64,000 nt of DNA from Xanthobacteraceae bacterium (GTDB lineage: Bacteria > Pseudomonadota > Alphaproteobacteria > Rhizobiales > Xanthobacteraceae), in NCBI GenBank assembly GCA_004297465.1, contig SCUB01000023.1, positions 186,001 through 250,000 on the forward strand. The letters run 5' to 3'. Below, in pieces: positions 20,405 through 30,022 of this stretch. Each line of letters opens with the position of its first letter. The first letter of the stretch is position 1. A model generated the notes under the pieces. It made no database searches, had not been told where the DNA came from, and saw only the letters and a list, made by a program, of their open reading frames with translations. The translations under genes were made by a program, and so were the position numbers.

Positions 20405-21430
20405 CGGCGCGCGCCGCGCCGAAGCCGACAGCGCCAGCAGCGTGCGCTGCGCGATGGCGTGCGCCAGCAGCGGACGGCGCCGCACTTCGAGAGAGGCCTC
20501 CGCAAGCTGGGCCATCGCCTGGCCGAGCCGCTCCACGCTCCAGGCCCGCAACGCCGCGTCGATCGCCGCGGCGCGCGAGAAATGCAATTTCGGAAACGTG
20601 CGCCGCTTGGCCTCGTCGGCGCTCTCGCCGGCGGCCATGGCGAGCCGCGTCTTGTGCAGGAGCGCCGCCAGCCGCTGCGCCACCGACATCACCGCGGCGG
20701 GCGCGATGCCGGCGGCATAGGCCTTGGTCAGCGCATGCTCAAGTTCGGCGTGATGCCCGGCGAAGGCGTTGTCGGCGATCGGGTCGAGGCCGAGCGCGGA
20801 GGCGTCGGTGATGATGGCGCGCACGTCGTCGAGCGTCACCTCGCGCCCGCCCGCGGCATAGAGCGCGAGCTTGCGCAACTCGTTGCGCGAGGCAAGGCGG
20901 TCGCCGCCGATGAGCGTCATCAGCGCGGCGCGCGCATCGGGCGCGATGCGCAGGTTCGATTCGCGCAGCTCCTGGTCGATCAGTCGCGCTAGATCCCGCC
21001 CGCTGTCGAGGTAGCAGGCGATCGCCACGGCATTTTTGGCCCGCTCGACCGCCTTGCGCAGCGGCGCCTCGCGGCGCAATTCGCCGGCCTCGATCACCAC
21101 GCGGCAATCCTTGAGCGAGACCGCCAGCAACGCGTCGACGGCCTTGATGACGGTGCTCGCGCCGGCCTTGACATGGATGGCGCGCCGGCCGCCGAACAGC
21201 GGCACCGTGAGGGCTTCGTCGACCAGACGGTCGGAATCGTTGGCGAGGACATCGCCGTCGAGGCGCGTCACCGCGAACGGGTCGTCGGCATTCTCGACCG
21301 CGCCGCGGACGAGCAGGCTTGCGCGTTCGGCGACCAGTCCGGTATCGGGGCCAAACAGCAGGATCACCGGCCGGGCGGGATCGGGGCTGGCGAGGAAGGC
21401 GTCGATGTCGCGATTGGGCAACGCTACCAT
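20396..21430 (-). CDS. holA: DNA polymerase III delta subunit
   Basis: Clamp-loader subunit that opens the beta sliding clamp. 344 residues. The N-terminal domain carries LLFGPDTGLVAERA, equivalent to the degenerate P-loop region of HolA, and the C-terminal part is the helical collar domain (LHKTRLAMAAGES). The ATG at 21428-21430 has GAGGTGG directly upstream; a GTG two codons earlier is also possible. It lies 20 bases downstream of lptE in the order leuS-lptE-holA, all minus strand. Its 3' end touches a repeat that marks the edge of an inserted cassette. Confidence 0.93.
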   Translation of the reverse strand: MVALPNRDIDAFLASPDPARPVILLFGPDTGLVAERASLLVRGAVENADDPFAVTRLDGDVLANDSDRLVDEALTVPLFGGRRAIHVKAGASTVIKAVDALLAVSLKDCRVVIEAGELRREAPLRKAVERAKNAVAIACYLDSGRDLARLIDQELRESNLRIAPDARAALMTLIGGDRLASRNELRKLALYAAGGREVTLDDVRAIITDASALGLDPIADNAFAGHHAELEHALTKAYAAGIAPAAVMSVAQRLAALLHKTRLAMAAGESADEAKRRTFPKLHFSRAAAIDAALRAWSVERLGQAMAQLAEASLEVRRRPLLAHAIAQRTLLALSASARRAPAR

Positions 21431-21449
21431 TGCCACCTCGTTTCCGGCG

Positions 21450-22028
21450 TCAGCCGCCGGAGATGAAGAACGAGGCGAGGCGCTGGCTGATGTTGTCGGC
21501 GATCACCTTGGCGGCGCGGTCCTCGGCGTCGCGGGCGCCGCGGGCGCGGGCGAAACGCTGCTCCTGACCGGGAATGTTGTACGACACCCGGGCGAAGGTG
21601 TTGCCGGTTATCACCACCTTGTCGGTGGCGATGTCCCTGAGTTCATAAACCGCGTCGATGCCATAATTCTCGACGTCGGGACGCGCGGTGGTGACGTCGA
21701 CCACGACGCCGGCGCGGTTGGTGGTCAGGCGCACGGCGAGGCGGTGGGTCGGGGCGCCGGTGGCGCCGCTGCCATTGAAGCTGAACAGCAGCGCATTGCG
21801 CACCTCGATGCCGAGGCGCGCCTCCTTGCTCGCGGCGCTGATCGGCTGCACCTCCACGGCGGAGAGCTTGTCGCGCAGCGCCGAGGTGCCGGCCATGGTG
21901 TGGTCGCCATACATCGGCTGGAAGCACCCCGCGGCCGCCGCCGCGATGGCCGCGATGGCCACGAAGCGGGCCGCTGTCCCGATCCGGCTGCGAAACCCGG
22001 TGCGCGACCAAATGCTAGCCAACGACAT
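21450..22028 (-). CDS. lptE: LPS-assembly lipoprotein LptE
   Basis: Outer-membrane lipoprotein partner of LptD in lipopolysaccharide insertion. 192 residues. A signal peptide with an Arg-rich N-region and hydrophobic AAIAAAAA stretch ends at the lipobox AAGC (Cys35), followed by FQPMYG, typical of alphaproteobacterial LptE. The start overlaps the leuS stop by 14 bases. The leuS-lptE-holA arrangement is widely conserved, which supports the assignment despite low sequence conservation in the family. Confidence 0.88.
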   Translation of the reverse strand: MSLASIWSRTGFRSRIGTAARFVAIAAIAAAAAGCFQPMYGDHTMAGTSALRDKLSAVEVQPISAASKEARLGIEVRNALLFSFNGSGATGAPTHRLAVRLTTNRAGVVVDVTTARPDVENYGIDAVYELRDIATDKVVITGNTFARVSYNIPGQEQRFARARGARDAEDRAAKVIADNISQRLASFFISGG

Positions 22029-24648
22029 TGACGATCCTTTGCGGAACGATGATCACCTTGCGCGGCGGCTTGCCGTCAAGCGCCCGTTTTACCGCATCGA
22101 GGGCCAGAACGGCAGTCTCAATTTCGGAATTCCGGGCGGCCCTGGGCACTGAAATATCGGCCCTTTTCTTGCCATTGACCTGCACCGGCAGGGTCATGGT
22201 GTCCTCGACCAGCAGGTCCGGCTCGACCGTCGGCCACGGCGCCTGCGACACCAGCCCGGTCTGGCCCAGCGCGCCCCAGCACTCTTCGGCCAGATGCGGC
22301 ATCATCGGCGCCACCAGCCGCACCAGGATCTCGAACGCCTCGCGCGCTGCGGCGGCATAGACCGGATCCGTTTCAATGTGGCGGATGGGGTCGTTCACCA
22401 CCTCCTGCAACGTGCCAACGAAGGTGTAAAGCTTGGCGATCGCGGTGTTGAAGCGCAGCCGTTCGAGGGCGTCGGAAACATCGGCGAGCGTGCGATGGGC
22501 AATCATACGCAGCGCTTTGGCGCCAATATGACCGTTTGCCGTCATCGGCGTGCCCGGCGCCGGCAGGTGCGGCGCCGCGGTCGCCACCAGCCGCCACACG
22601 CGCTGCACGAAGCGCCAGGCGCCCTGCACGCCGTCCTCGGTCCAGATCACGTCGCGGTCGGGCGGCGAATCGGAGAGCATGAACCAGCGCGCGGTGTCGG
22701 CGCCGTAGCTGGCGATGATGTCGTCGGGGTCGACGGTGTTGCGCTTCGACTTCGACATCTTTTCGATCGAGCCGATCTCGACCGGCTCGCCGTCGATGAG
22801 CAGGGTGGCGCGGCGCGCCTCGCCGTCGGCCTCGATCGTCACCTCGGCCGGCGAAGCGAAGCTGCCGTCGGCCTTGCGGTAGGTTTCGTGCACCACCATG
22901 CCTTGCGTGAACAGACCGGCGAACGGCTCGTCGATGCCGACATGGCCGGCCACCTTCATGGCGCGGGTGAAGAAGCGCGAATACAGAAGGTGCAGGATGG
23001 CGTGCTCGATGCCGCCGATATACTGGTCGACCGGCAGCCAGGCGTTGGCCGCGGCCGGATCGGTCGGCGCCTCGGCGTTCCACGGATCGGTGAAGCGCGC
23101 GAAGTACCACGACGAGTCCACGAAGGTGTCCATGGTGTCGGTTTCGCGCCGCGCCTTGCCGCCGCATTGCGGGCAGGCGACGTGCTTCCAGGTCGGATGG
23201 CGGTCGAGCGGATTGCCGGGGCGGTCGAACTCGATGTCGTCGGGCAACCGCACCGGCAGATCCTTCGCCGGCACCGGCACCACGCCGCAGACCTCGCAGT
23301 GGATGATCGGGATCGGGCAGCCCCAGTAGCGCTGGCGCGAAATGCCCCAGTCGCGCAGGCGGAAGTTGACCTGGCGCTGCGCGACCGCGCGGTTGCCGAG
23401 CGTGGCGCGCTCGAGCCGCACCGCCACCTCCTCCTTCGCCGCCGCGATCGTCATGCCGTCGAGGAAGCGCGAATTGATGAGGCGGCCGTCGCCGTCATAG
23501 GCCACGTCGGTGATGACGAAGCTGGCCGGGTCCTGGCCTTCCGGGCACACCACCGGGGTGTTGCCGAGCCCGTATTTGTTGACGAAGTCGAGGTCGCGCT
23601 GGTCGTGGGCGGGGCAGCCGAAGATGGCGCCAGTGCCATAGTCCATCAGGATGAAGTTGGCGACGTAGACCGGCAGCGTCCATGACGGATCAAACGGGTG
23701 CACGGCGCGGATGCCGGTATCGAAACCCTGCTTCTCCGCGGTGTCGATCAACTCCTGCGCGGTGCCGGTGCGCTGGCATTCGGCGATGAAGGCTTGAAGC
23801 GCCGGATTGTTTTTGGCGGCAGCGGCGGCGAGCGGATGGTCGGGCGAAAGCGCCATGAAGCGCGCGCCGAACAGCGTGTCGGGACGCGTGGTGAAGATCT
23901 CCAGCTCGCCCTCGCCGTTCGGCGTGGTGGCGGTATCGAGCGCGAAGCGCACCAAGAGGCCCTCCGAGCGGCCGATCCAGTTGCGCTGCATGGTGCGCAC
24001 CTTGTCGGGCCAGCGCTCGAGACCGTCGAGCGCGGCCAACAGGTCTTCCGAGAAACGGCTGATCTTGAAGAACCACTGCGTCAGCTCGCGGCTCTCGACC
24101 GGCGCGCCGCTTCGCCAGCCGCGTCCGTCGATCACCTGCTCGTTGGCCAGCACGGTCTGGTCGACCGGATCCCAGTTGACCTTGGACTGCTTGCGCTCGA
24201 CCAGACCCGCCTTGAGGAAGTCGAGGAACATGCGCTGCTGGTGCTTGTAGTAGGCCGGATCGCAGGTCGCGATCTCGCGCTTCCAGTCGAGCGACAGCCC
24301 CATCGACTGCAGCTGTTTCTTCATCGCCGCGATGTTGTCGTAGGTCCAAGCCTTGGGATGGACCCTGTTGGCCATCGCCGCGTTCTCGGCCGGCATGCCG
24401 AAGGCGTCCCAGCCCATCGGATGCAGCACGCTGAAGCCGCGGGCGCGCTTGTAGCGCGCCACCACGTCGCCCATGGTGTAGTTGCGCACATGGCCCATGT
24501 GGATGCGCCCCGACGGATAGGGAAACATCTCCAGCACGTAGTATTTCGGGCGCGGGTCGGCGTTGGCGGTGGTGAAGATGCCCTGCTCGTCCCAGAGGCG
24601 CTGCCAGCGCGGTTCGGCTTCGCGGGGGTTGTAGCGGTCGTTGCTCAT
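22015..24648 (-). CDS. leuS: Leucyl-tRNA synthetase
   Basis: Class I aminoacyl-tRNA synthetase charging tRNA-Leu. The HIGH motif appears as HMGH at residues 50-53 (after YPSGRI), and KMSKS is at about residue 630 ([12 protein letters not shown]). The editing (CP1) domain lies between and carries [10 protein letters not shown]. The C-terminal anticodon-binding domain is complete. 877 residues from the ATG at 24646-24648; a GTG five codons upstream is also open. First gene of the leuS-lptE-holA operon. Confidence 0.98.
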   Translation of the reverse strand: MSNDRYNPREAEPRWQRLWDEQGIFTTANADPRPKYYVLEMFPYPSGRIHMGHVRNYTMGDVVARYKRARGFSVLHPMGWDAFGMPAENAAMANRVHPKAWTYDNIAAMKKQLQSMGLSLDWKREIATCDPAYYKHQQRMFLDFLKAGLVERKQSKVNWDPVDQTVLANEQVIDGRGWRSGAPVESRELTQWFFKISRFSEDLLAALDGLERWPDKVRTMQRNWIGRSEGLLVRFALDTATTPNGEGELEIFTTRPDTLFGARFMALSPDHPLAAAAAKNNPALQAFIAECQRTGTAQELIDTAEKQGFDTGIRAVHPFDPSWTLPVYVANFILMDYGTGAIFGCPAHDQRDLDFVNKYGLGNTPVVCPEGQDPASFVITDVAYDGDGRLINSRFLDGMTIAAAKEEVAVRLERATLGNRAVAQRQVNFRLRDWGISRQRYWGCPIPIIHCEVCGVVPVPAKDLPVRLPDDIEFDRPGNPLDRHPTWKHVACPQCGGKARRETDTMDTFVDSSWYFARFTDPWNAEAPTDPAAANAWLPVDQYIGGIEHAILHLLYSRFFTRAMKVAGHVGIDEPFAGLFTQGMVVHETYRKADGSFASPAEVTIEADGEARRATLLIDGEPVEIGSIEKMSKSKRNTVDPDDIIASYGADTARWFMLSDSPPDRDVIWTEDGVQGAWRFVQRVWRLVATAAPHLPAPGTPMTANGHIGAKALRMIAHRTLADVSDALERLRFNTAIAKLYTFVGTLQEVVNDPIRHIETDPVYAAAAREAFEILVRLVAPMMPHLAEECWGALGQTGLVSQAPWPTVEPDLLVEDTMTLPVQVNGKKRADISVPRAARNSEIETAVLALDAVKRALDGKPPRKVIIVPQRIVNVVG

Positions 24649-24759
24649 CGAATCGGCTGTCACTCGGGCAGAGGTCGCGGGGACGGGGTGAAAAATCGCG
24701 CCGACTAGGCCACGAATGACCCCGAAGGGTCAACGGGTTGGGTGAGGAATCGCCAGGGG

Positions 24760-26454
24760 TCAGGCGGCCGGCGCCATGGCCGCGGCCACTTCCATTTCCG
24801 GCCCGGCGAGGGTTTCGACCACCCCGTGGGCCACCACCTGGTTGCGGCCGCGCCGCTTGGCCGCGTAGAGCCCGGCATCGGCGGCGTCGATCAGGTCCTG
24901 AACCCGGCTCGTCGCCGTGGGGAGGAGCGCGGCGGCGCCGACGCTGACCGTGACGCAGCCGTCGTCGGTCGACGTATGGGCGATGCCAAGCCGTTCGACC
25001 GCCGCGCGGATCTGCTCGGCCATGGCCGCCGCGCGGCGCTCGTCGGCATTGGGCAGCAGCAGCAGGAATTCCTCGCCGCCATAGCGCGCGGCAAAGCCGG
25101 GGATGGAGTTGGCGATGTCGGCGAGGGCGTCGCCGATATGGCGCAGGCAGACGTCGCCCTCGGGGTGACCGTAGGTGTCGTTGAACTGCTTGAAATGATC
25201 GACATCGATCATCAGGAGGCCGAGCGGCTCGCCGGTTTCGATGGCGTGCATCCATTCGTAGTCGAGCCGGCTCTCGAAGCCGCGCCGGTTGGCGAGCCCC
25301 GACACCAGGTCGACCGAGGCCAGCACCGTCAGGCGGTTGTTGCTGGCGCGCAGGTCGCGCTCGCGATCGGCGAGCTGCGAGGCCATGCTGTTGAAGGCCC
25401 TGGCCAGCGGCTCGAATTCCTTCGGCAGCCCCTGTCCGGTGACGCGCGCCTTGAGGTCGCCGCGGCCGAACCGGTGGGCGGCGAGCGAGAGCAGGCGGAT
25501 CGGCCGGATCAGCAGCCGTTCGCCGAGCAGCCAGGCGCCCAGCAGGATCAGCAGGCTGACCAGGCCGAACTGCACGTAGGCGTTGCGAATCTCGCGGTCG
25601 ATGGCGCCGAGCACCTTGTCCTCGCCGATGCCCACCACCAGACGCGCCTGCGTGCCCGGAACGCGCACGAACGCGAACAGCGCCGGGCGGCCGTCGGCCT
25701 CGGGCGCCGATTCGAGACCCTGGTCGGTGGCGAGAATCTTCTGCCGCAGCTGGTCGGGAAACTGCCGCGCGGCGCGGTCGTCCGCGCCGGATGGGTCGGC
25801 CAGCGCCACGCCGGCGCTGTCGACCAGCCACAGGCCGACGCCGGGCCGGACTTTGGCATGCGCCATCAGGTGCATCAGCCAGCCCAGGTTGACGGGCGCC
25901 ATCATCACGCCCGACTGCATGTCGCCGGCCTGACCGAGCGGCAGCACGGCCATCACCGAGGACTGCTGCCGGGTCCGGCTGATGATGTAATCGCTCAGCA
26001 CGAACGAGCCGGTCGAGGTCGCCTGCTGGAAATAGGGCCGGTCGGAGATGTCGAGGCCTACGGCCTTGGGCAGGGTCGAACAGGTGATGCGGCCGTCGCC
26101 GCCGACGATGGAAATGTTGTGAATCCAGTCGACGGCGGCGAGGAAACTGTCCTGCAGCAGGGCGCAGCCCTGCTCGCGGGGGCCGTGCGCATGAATCCGC
26201 GCGGCGGTGGTGAGGAGCGCCTGCACCATGGCGATGACGTCGCGGTGGGTGTCGGCCCCGCGCCTGGCCAGCTCCACCAGTTCGTTCGAGGCGGTTCGGA
26301 TCTGATTGAGCCGGGTCTGCTCCAGATCGCGCACGCGGTCGAGCATCAGGGGCACGGCCAGAATCAGCGCGATCAGGATCAGGCGCGCACGAATGCTCAG
26401 AAGAGCCTTGAGTTTGGCCCGGTATTTGGCAAATCTGAAACTCGCGCGCGGCAT
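24760..26454 (-). CDS. Membrane-bound diguanylate cyclase with periplasmic sensor and HAMP domain
   Basis: 564 residues. Membrane segment one is about residues 20-38, then a periplasmic dCache-like sensor (about 40-285) with the DISDRPYFQ motif common in ligand-binding PAS-like folds. Membrane segment two is about 290-308, followed by HAMP (RPIRLLSLAAHRFGRGDLKAR) and a C-terminal GGDEF domain. The catalytic loop is YGGEEF near residue 460, so diguanylate cyclase activity (2 GTP to c-di-GMP) is expected. The RxxD inhibitory site normally five residues before this loop is absent (PGFAARYGG), so product feedback is probably lacking. Monocistronic, convergent with nothing; leuS lies downstream on the same strand. 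Confidence 0.92.
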   Translation of the reverse strand: MPRASFRFAKYRAKLKALLSIRARLILIALILAVPLMLDRVRDLEQTRLNQIRTASNELVELARRGADTHRDVIAMVQALLTTAARIHAHGPREQGCALLQDSFLAAVDWIHNISIVGGDGRITCSTLPKAVGLDISDRPYFQQATSTGSFVLSDYIISRTRQQSSVMAVLPLGQAGDMQSGVMMAPVNLGWLMHLMAHAKVRPGVGLWLVDSAGVALADPSGADDRAARQFPDQLRQKILATDQGLESAPEADGRPALFAFVRVPGTQARLVVGIGEDKVLGAIDREIRNAYVQFGLVSLLILLGAWLLGERLLIRPIRLLSLAAHRFGRGDLKARVTGQGLPKEFEPLARAFNSMASQLADRERDLRASNNRLTVLASVDLVSGLANRRGFESRLDYEWMHAIETGEPLGLLMIDVDHFKQFNDTYGHPEGDVCLRHIGDALADIANSIPGFAARYGGEEFLLLLPNADERRAAAMAEQIRAAVERLGIAHTSTDDGCVTVSVGAAALLPTATSRVQDLIDAADAGLYAAKRRGRNQVVAHGVVETLAGPEMEVAAAMAPAA

Positions 26455-26561
26455 TCCTGTACCCCAATTCCCGCCTGTGAATTTAGCGGCGTCGGATCAA
26501 GAAGCCTTTGGGGTAACCGCTAAAATTTGAATCGTTCGGAGAAAATTCCCAGGTGGCCGTC

Positions 26562-27254
26562 ATGTCGTCCGAGCCCAGCGCACCCGTTTCTTCGTCATCC
26601 GTCGCGGGCCTCGCGGCGGTCGAGGCGGCGCTGGCGCGCGCCTGCCTCGATGCCGGGCGGCCGCGCGCGGCGGTGACGCTGGTCGCGGTGTCGAAGACGT
26701 TTCCGGCCGAGGCCATCGTGCCGGTGCTCGAGGCGGGACAGCGCACGTTCGGCGAGAACCGCGTGCAGGAGGCGCTGGCCAAGTGGCCGGCGCTGAAAGC
26801 GCGCCATCCCGATGCCGCGCTGCATCTGATCGGACCGCTGCAGTCGAACAAGGCCGCTCAGGCGGTGACGCTGTTCGACGCCATCCATTCGCTCGACCGT
26901 CCGAGCCTGTGCGCCGCGCTGGCCAAGGCGATCGCCCAGCATGGCCGCCATCCGCTGCTGTTCGTGCAGGTCAACACCGGCGCCGAGCCGCAGAAGGCCG
27001 GCGTGCTGCCGGAGGCCGCCGACGGCTTCATCGCCGCCTGCCGCGACGATTACGGGCTCACCATTTCCGGCCTGATGTGCATCCCGCCGGTCGACGAGCC
27101 GCCGTCGCCGCATTTCGCGCTCACCGCCAAGATCGCGGCGCGCAACGGCCTGGCGCTGCTGTCGATGGGCATGAGCGCGGACTTCGCCGCCGCGGTGCGG
27201 CTCGGCGCCACCCATGTGCGCATCGGCTCGGCCATCTTCGGCCATCGCGGCTGA
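26562..27254 (+). CDS. YggS-family PLP homeostasis protein
   Basis: Pyridoxal 5'-phosphate-binding protein of the YggS/PROSC family, which buffers PLP and affects amino-acid homeostasis; no catalytic activity is known. 230 residues, fold-type III barrel. LVAVSKTFPAEAI carries the PLP-binding Lys (K45), FGENRVQEAL and HLIGPLQSNKA follow, and LSMGMSADF and RIGSAIFG bind the phosphate. The ATG at 26562 has AGG upstream; a GTG three codons earlier is open. Transcribed divergently from the diguanylate cyclase and convergently with the L,D-transpeptidase. Confidence 0.95.
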   Translation: MSSEPSAPVSSSSVAGLAAVEAALARACLDAGRPRAAVTLVAVSKTFPAEAIVPVLEAGQRTFGENRVQEALAKWPALKARHPDAALHLIGPLQSNKAAQAVTLFDAIHSLDRPSLCAALAKAIAQHGRHPLLFVQVNTGAEPQKAGVLPEAADGFIAACRDDYGLTISGLMCIPPVDEPPSPHFALTAKIAARNGLALLSMGMSADFAAAVRLGATHVRIGSAIFGHRG

Positions 27255-27257
27255 GCT

Positions 27258-27857
27258 TCATGCGATGACGATGCGGGTGGCCGGGCCGAGCCGCGCCAGA
27301 AGCTGCCGCATCGCCGGCAGCGGGAGCGCGACGCAGCCGGCGGTCGGCGCCAGCCCGGCGCGCGCCAGATGAATGAAGACGGCGCTGCCGCGCCGGGCGA
27401 CGCGCGGCCGCGTGTTATGGTCGAGCTCGACGATGAAGTCATAGAGATGGTCGGCGCGGGTCAGGCGGTCGCCGTCGGTCGTGCCGGTGCGCCGGATCGG
27501 CCGGTTGTAATGGCGGCTTTGCGGATCCTCGCACCAGGCATCTTCGGGTTTGAGCCGGCGCACCGGCATGAACGTGCGCGGACGGACATGGCGGTCGGCG
27601 CGCCACCACAGCCGCACCGGACGGAACGCGCCGCGCGGCGTGGCGCCGTCGCCCTCCCATTTGTTGGCGCGGATGCCGGAGCGGCCGAGCGCGACCGGGA
27701 CCGCGCGGCCGCCGCAGATCAGCCAGCCGCGGCTGGGCTGGCCGGCGGCATGCCGGATCCGGATCGTGGAGGCTGCTCCAGACCCTGTCCAAGCCGTTGA
27801 AAATGCGGGATGACTCACCGTTTGAAACAACTCCTGCTTGCGCTTTTGGCGCGGCAT
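27258..27857 (-). CDS. L,D-transpeptidase family protein (YkuD-like)
   Basis: Catalytic-domain-only L,D-transpeptidase of about 199 residues. The active-site pattern is H163 followed by TAGC with catalytic Cys175 (FIHLARAGLAPTAGC), equivalent to the family HxnS/TxGC motif. ANKWEGDGATPRGAF is the usual N-terminal motif (kin to 'GDGrTPeG'). Enzymes of this type form 3-3 peptidoglycan cross-links or attach proteins to the wall in the periplasm. No clear signal peptide is seen from the ATG at 27855-27857; a GTG at 27816-27818 after AGGAG is an alternative start. It ends only four bases from the convergent yggS-like gene. Confidence 0.85.
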   Translation of the reverse strand: MPRQKRKQELFQTVSHPAFSTAWTGSGAASTIRIRHAAGQPSRGWLICGGRAVPVALGRSGIRANKWEGDGATPRGAFRPVRLWWRADRHVRPRTFMPVRRLKPEDAWCEDPQSRHYNRPIRRTGTTDGDRLTRADHLYDFIVELDHNTRPRVARRGSAVFIHLARAGLAPTAGCVALPLPAMRQLLARLGPATRIVIA

Positions 27858-28052
27858 GCTCTATTTCGCCAGAGGATTCCTCGTCATCCAAGGGGGTGGC
27901 TGACCCGCCATCGGCTTTTTTCTTCTTTTGGGGGTGTGCTCTGCCGTGGCGGGACAGCGGTTCATGCGCGTGATTACACGTCAAGACAGTGCAGCGCACG
28001 AGGCGGCTGCAGTGATGTTGCCGCATCCGATCACGCCTCAGGATGATACGTC

Positions 28053-28739
28053 ATGGCCAATGCCCGCAAGATTCTGATTGTCGACGACGACCCAGACCTG
28101 CTCGACGCCCTGGTCGAACAGCTGGCGCTGCATGACGAATTCGAGGTCGCGGCGGTCGATACCGGAGCCAAGGCGGTGCAGACGGCGCGCACCACGCCGC
28201 CCGATCTCGTCATCATGGATGTCGGCCTGCCCGATACCGACGGCCGCGAGGCGGTCCGCATGCTGCGCAAGAGTGGCTTTCGCGCCCCGGTCATCATGCT
28301 GACCGGGCACGATACCGATTCCGACACCATCCTTGGGCTGGAGTCCGGGGCCAACGACTATGTGCAGAAGCCGGTGCGCTTCGCCGTGCTGCTGGCGCGC
28401 ATCCGCGCCCAGCTGCGCCAGCACGAGGCCAGCGAGGACGCGGTGTTCTCGATCGGGCCGTACAATTTCCGGCCCGGCGCCAAGATGCTGGTCGGCGCCA
28501 ACGCCAAGAAAGTGCGGCTGACCGAGAAGGAAACCTCGATCCTGCGCTTTCTCTACCGCGCCGGCCCCCACGCGGTGTCGCGCGAGACGCTGCTGCAGGA
28601 AGTGTGGGGCTACAATTCCGGCGTCACCACCCACACGCTGGAGACCCACATCTACCGGCTGCGGCAGAAGATCGAGAAGGACGCGGCGCATCCCGCGATC
28701 CTCATCACCGAGGCCGGCGGCTACAAGCTGGTGCCGTGA
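28053..28739 (+). CDS. OmpR/PhoB-type response regulator
   Basis: Two-component response regulator of 228 residues. The receiver domain (1-120) has the acidic pocket DDD at 11-13, phospho-acceptor D56, T84 and K106. The C-terminal winged-helix DNA-binding domain (about 130-228) has LTEKETSILRFLY and THTLETHIYRLRQKIE. No histidine kinase lies nearby, so its partner is unknown. A cyclic-nucleotide-binding protein follows 24 bases downstream and is probably co-transcribed. The 195 bases upstream (27858-28052) contain no gene that I recognise. Confidence 0.94.
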   Translation: MANARKILIVDDDPDLLDALVEQLALHDEFEVAAVDTGAKAVQTARTTPPDLVIMDVGLPDTDGREAVRMLRKSGFRAPVIMLTGHDTDSDTILGLESGANDYVQKPVRFAVLLARIRAQLRQHEASEDAVFSIGPYNFRPGAKMLVGANAKKVRLTEKETSILRFLYRAGPHAVSRETLLQEVWGYNSGVTTHTLETHIYRLRQKIEKDAAHPAILITEAGGYKLVP

Positions 28740-28763
28740 TGGCCTGTCCGTGCCCGAGGGCCC

Positions 28764-29216
28764 ATGTCGATCCATGACGACCTTGCCGCGCTGGAGCGCG
28801 TCGCGCTGTTGCGGCTGCTCGGCCGCGAGGCGCTGCGCATGCTGGCGGTCGGCTCGGAGACGCAGCGCGTGCATCGCGGCGATACGCTGTTCCGCGAAGG
28901 CGACGCCGCCGATTGCGGCTACGCGGTGCGCGACGGCGCGCTGCGGCTGACCGACGCGCAGGGCGGCGAGCGCCGCGCCGGGCCCGGCGCGCTGATCGGC
29001 GAGACCGCGCTGATCATCGAGGTGCCGCGCGACGCCACCGCCCTCGCCGAGGAAACCTCGACGGTGATACGCATCAGCCGCAGCCTGTTCCAGAAGGTGC
29101 TGGAGAGCGACGCCGAGGCGGCGGTGCGGCTGCGCGAGGCCTTCGCCGCGCGCACCACGCAGATAACCGCCGAGATCGCGGCGGTCAGGGCGCGGCTAAC
29201 ACAGCACAAAGATTAA
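28764..29216 (+). CDS. Cyclic-nucleotide-binding domain protein without DNA-binding domain
   Basis: 150 residues consisting of a single Crp/cAMP-binding beta-barrel: LLRLLGREALRMLAVGS, a beta-roll with GDTLFREGDAAD, and the phosphate-binding-cassette region GALIGETALIIEVPRDATA. The classical RxxxxxR phosphate-binding arginine is replaced by PRDATALAEE, close to the family pattern. It lacks the C-terminal helix-turn-helix of Crp/Fnr regulators, so it is not a transcription factor by itself. GAGGG precedes the ATG. It follows the response regulator and probably acts with it, though how is unknown. The AT-rich island begins at its stop codon. Confidence 0.85.
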   Translation: MSIHDDLAALERVALLRLLGREALRMLAVGSETQRVHRGDTLFREGDAADCGYAVRDGALRLTDAQGGERRAGPGALIGETALIIEVPRDATALAEETSTVIRISRSLFQKVLESDAEAAVRLREAFAARTTQITAEIAAVRARLTQHKD

Positions 29217-29232
29217 TTCCTAGGGCGACAGC

Positions 29233-29892
29233 ATGTCTCGTCTGTTCATATTTGCCGACGAAGCTGGGTGTTTTAATTTCAGCAGAGCCCAAGGTGCCAG
29301 TCGATACTACATAGTTTGTACTATTTCGTCGGATTCTTGCCACGCACTCGCTGCTGATCTGATCCAACTTCGTAGAGAGCTTATTTGGGATAAGGCCCCC
29401 ATAGGGGAGTATTTCCATTGTTCAGAAGACAAACAACAAATACGAAATAGGGTGTTCGAGTTACTTCAAAATCATAATTTTTCTGTTCAGGCTACAATTA
29501 TGGAGAAATCAAAAGCCCTTCCTCATATCAGATCAAGCAATCATGGTTTTTACCAATATGGTTGGTTTTATCATTTCAAATATGCAGCACCAAAAATAAT
29601 AGGACGAGCTGCCGAACTGCAAATTACAACAGCCTCAGTTGGTACTCGCAGAGGACAAACCCATTTTACGTCAGCAGTGAATGACGTGATTCAGCAAGTA
29701 GTCAGAAATAAAAAGTGGGCAACCAATTTTTGTAGATCAATTGCAGACCCGTGCTTGCAAGCGGCTGATTACTGTACTTGGGCCATACAGAAAAAATGGG
29801 AATCAAACGACACTCGGTCGTACGATCTAATAAAAAATAAAATTGTCCATGAAGTGGACATGTGGGCGCACGGCACTACCCATCATTATTAG
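29233..29892 (+). CDS. DUF3800 domain protein on an AT-rich island
   Basis: 219-residue protein of the DUF3800 family. N-terminal FADEAG (D9, E10) matches the family's leading DESG-type motif, YFHCSEDKQQIR is a central motif, and the C-terminal LQAADYCTWAI (D179) matches the terminal ADxxA motif. I recall the fold as RNase H-like, with these acidic residues as candidate metal ligands; nuclease activity is inference. The gene is strikingly AT-rich (30-47% GC in 60-base lines I counted, against roughly two thirds or more in neighbours) and uses AT-ending codons, so it is almost surely horizontally acquired. It sits between convergent, vertically inherited genes. The function is not known. Confidence 0.85.
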   Translation: MSRLFIFADEAGCFNFSRAQGASRYYIVCTISSDSCHALAADLIQLRRELIWDKAPIGEYFHCSEDKQQIRNRVFELLQNHNFSVQATIMEKSKALPHIRSSNHGFYQYGWFYHFKYAAPKIIGRAAELQITTASVGTRRGQTHFTSAVNDVIQQVVRNKKWATNFCRSIADPCLQAADYCTWAIQKKWESNDTRSYDLIKNKIVHEVDMWAHGTTHHY

Positions 29893-29901
29893 AATAGTAC
29901 A

Positions 29902-29966
29902 CGACCCGACTTCCAAGCTATCCGGTAGGAAGTACCCGAGGGCGCTTGTCGCAAGGAGCCGGGTCG
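29902..29966 (+). ncRNA. Foldable RNA-like segment downstream of the DUF3800 gene
   Basis: A compact GC-rich block within the AT-rich island. A perfect 7-bp outer stem pairs 29902-29908 (CGACCCG) with 29960-29966 (CGGGTCG). Inside it, ACTTCC (29909-29914) pairs with GGAAGT (29928-29933), and CTTG (29945-29948) pairs with CAAG (29952-29955). Together these form a three-way-junction shape starting ten bases after the stop codon. The 3' strand CGGGT can also pair with a nearer ACCCG (29934-29938), giving an alternative fold. It may be part of the mRNA 3' end, an independent RNA or a recombination site. I do not recognise a known family. Confidence 0.35.
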
Positions 29967-30022
29967 CGGAGTTATTCCAGAAATGACAATGCTAAAATAA
30001 CACCGAGCAATGTGCATGTGAA

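Noticed and set aside
24717-24732. TGACCC-CGAA-GGGTCA hairpin as a leuS riboswitch or T-box
   Set aside because: Only a 6-bp stem with no T-box elements or leader peptide; possibly part of the end of the diguanylate cyclase transcript.
23690-26467. A 925-codon minus-strand frame crossing leuS and the diguanylate cyclase
   Set aside because: It runs in another frame of two clear genes and has Arg-rich nonsense composition.
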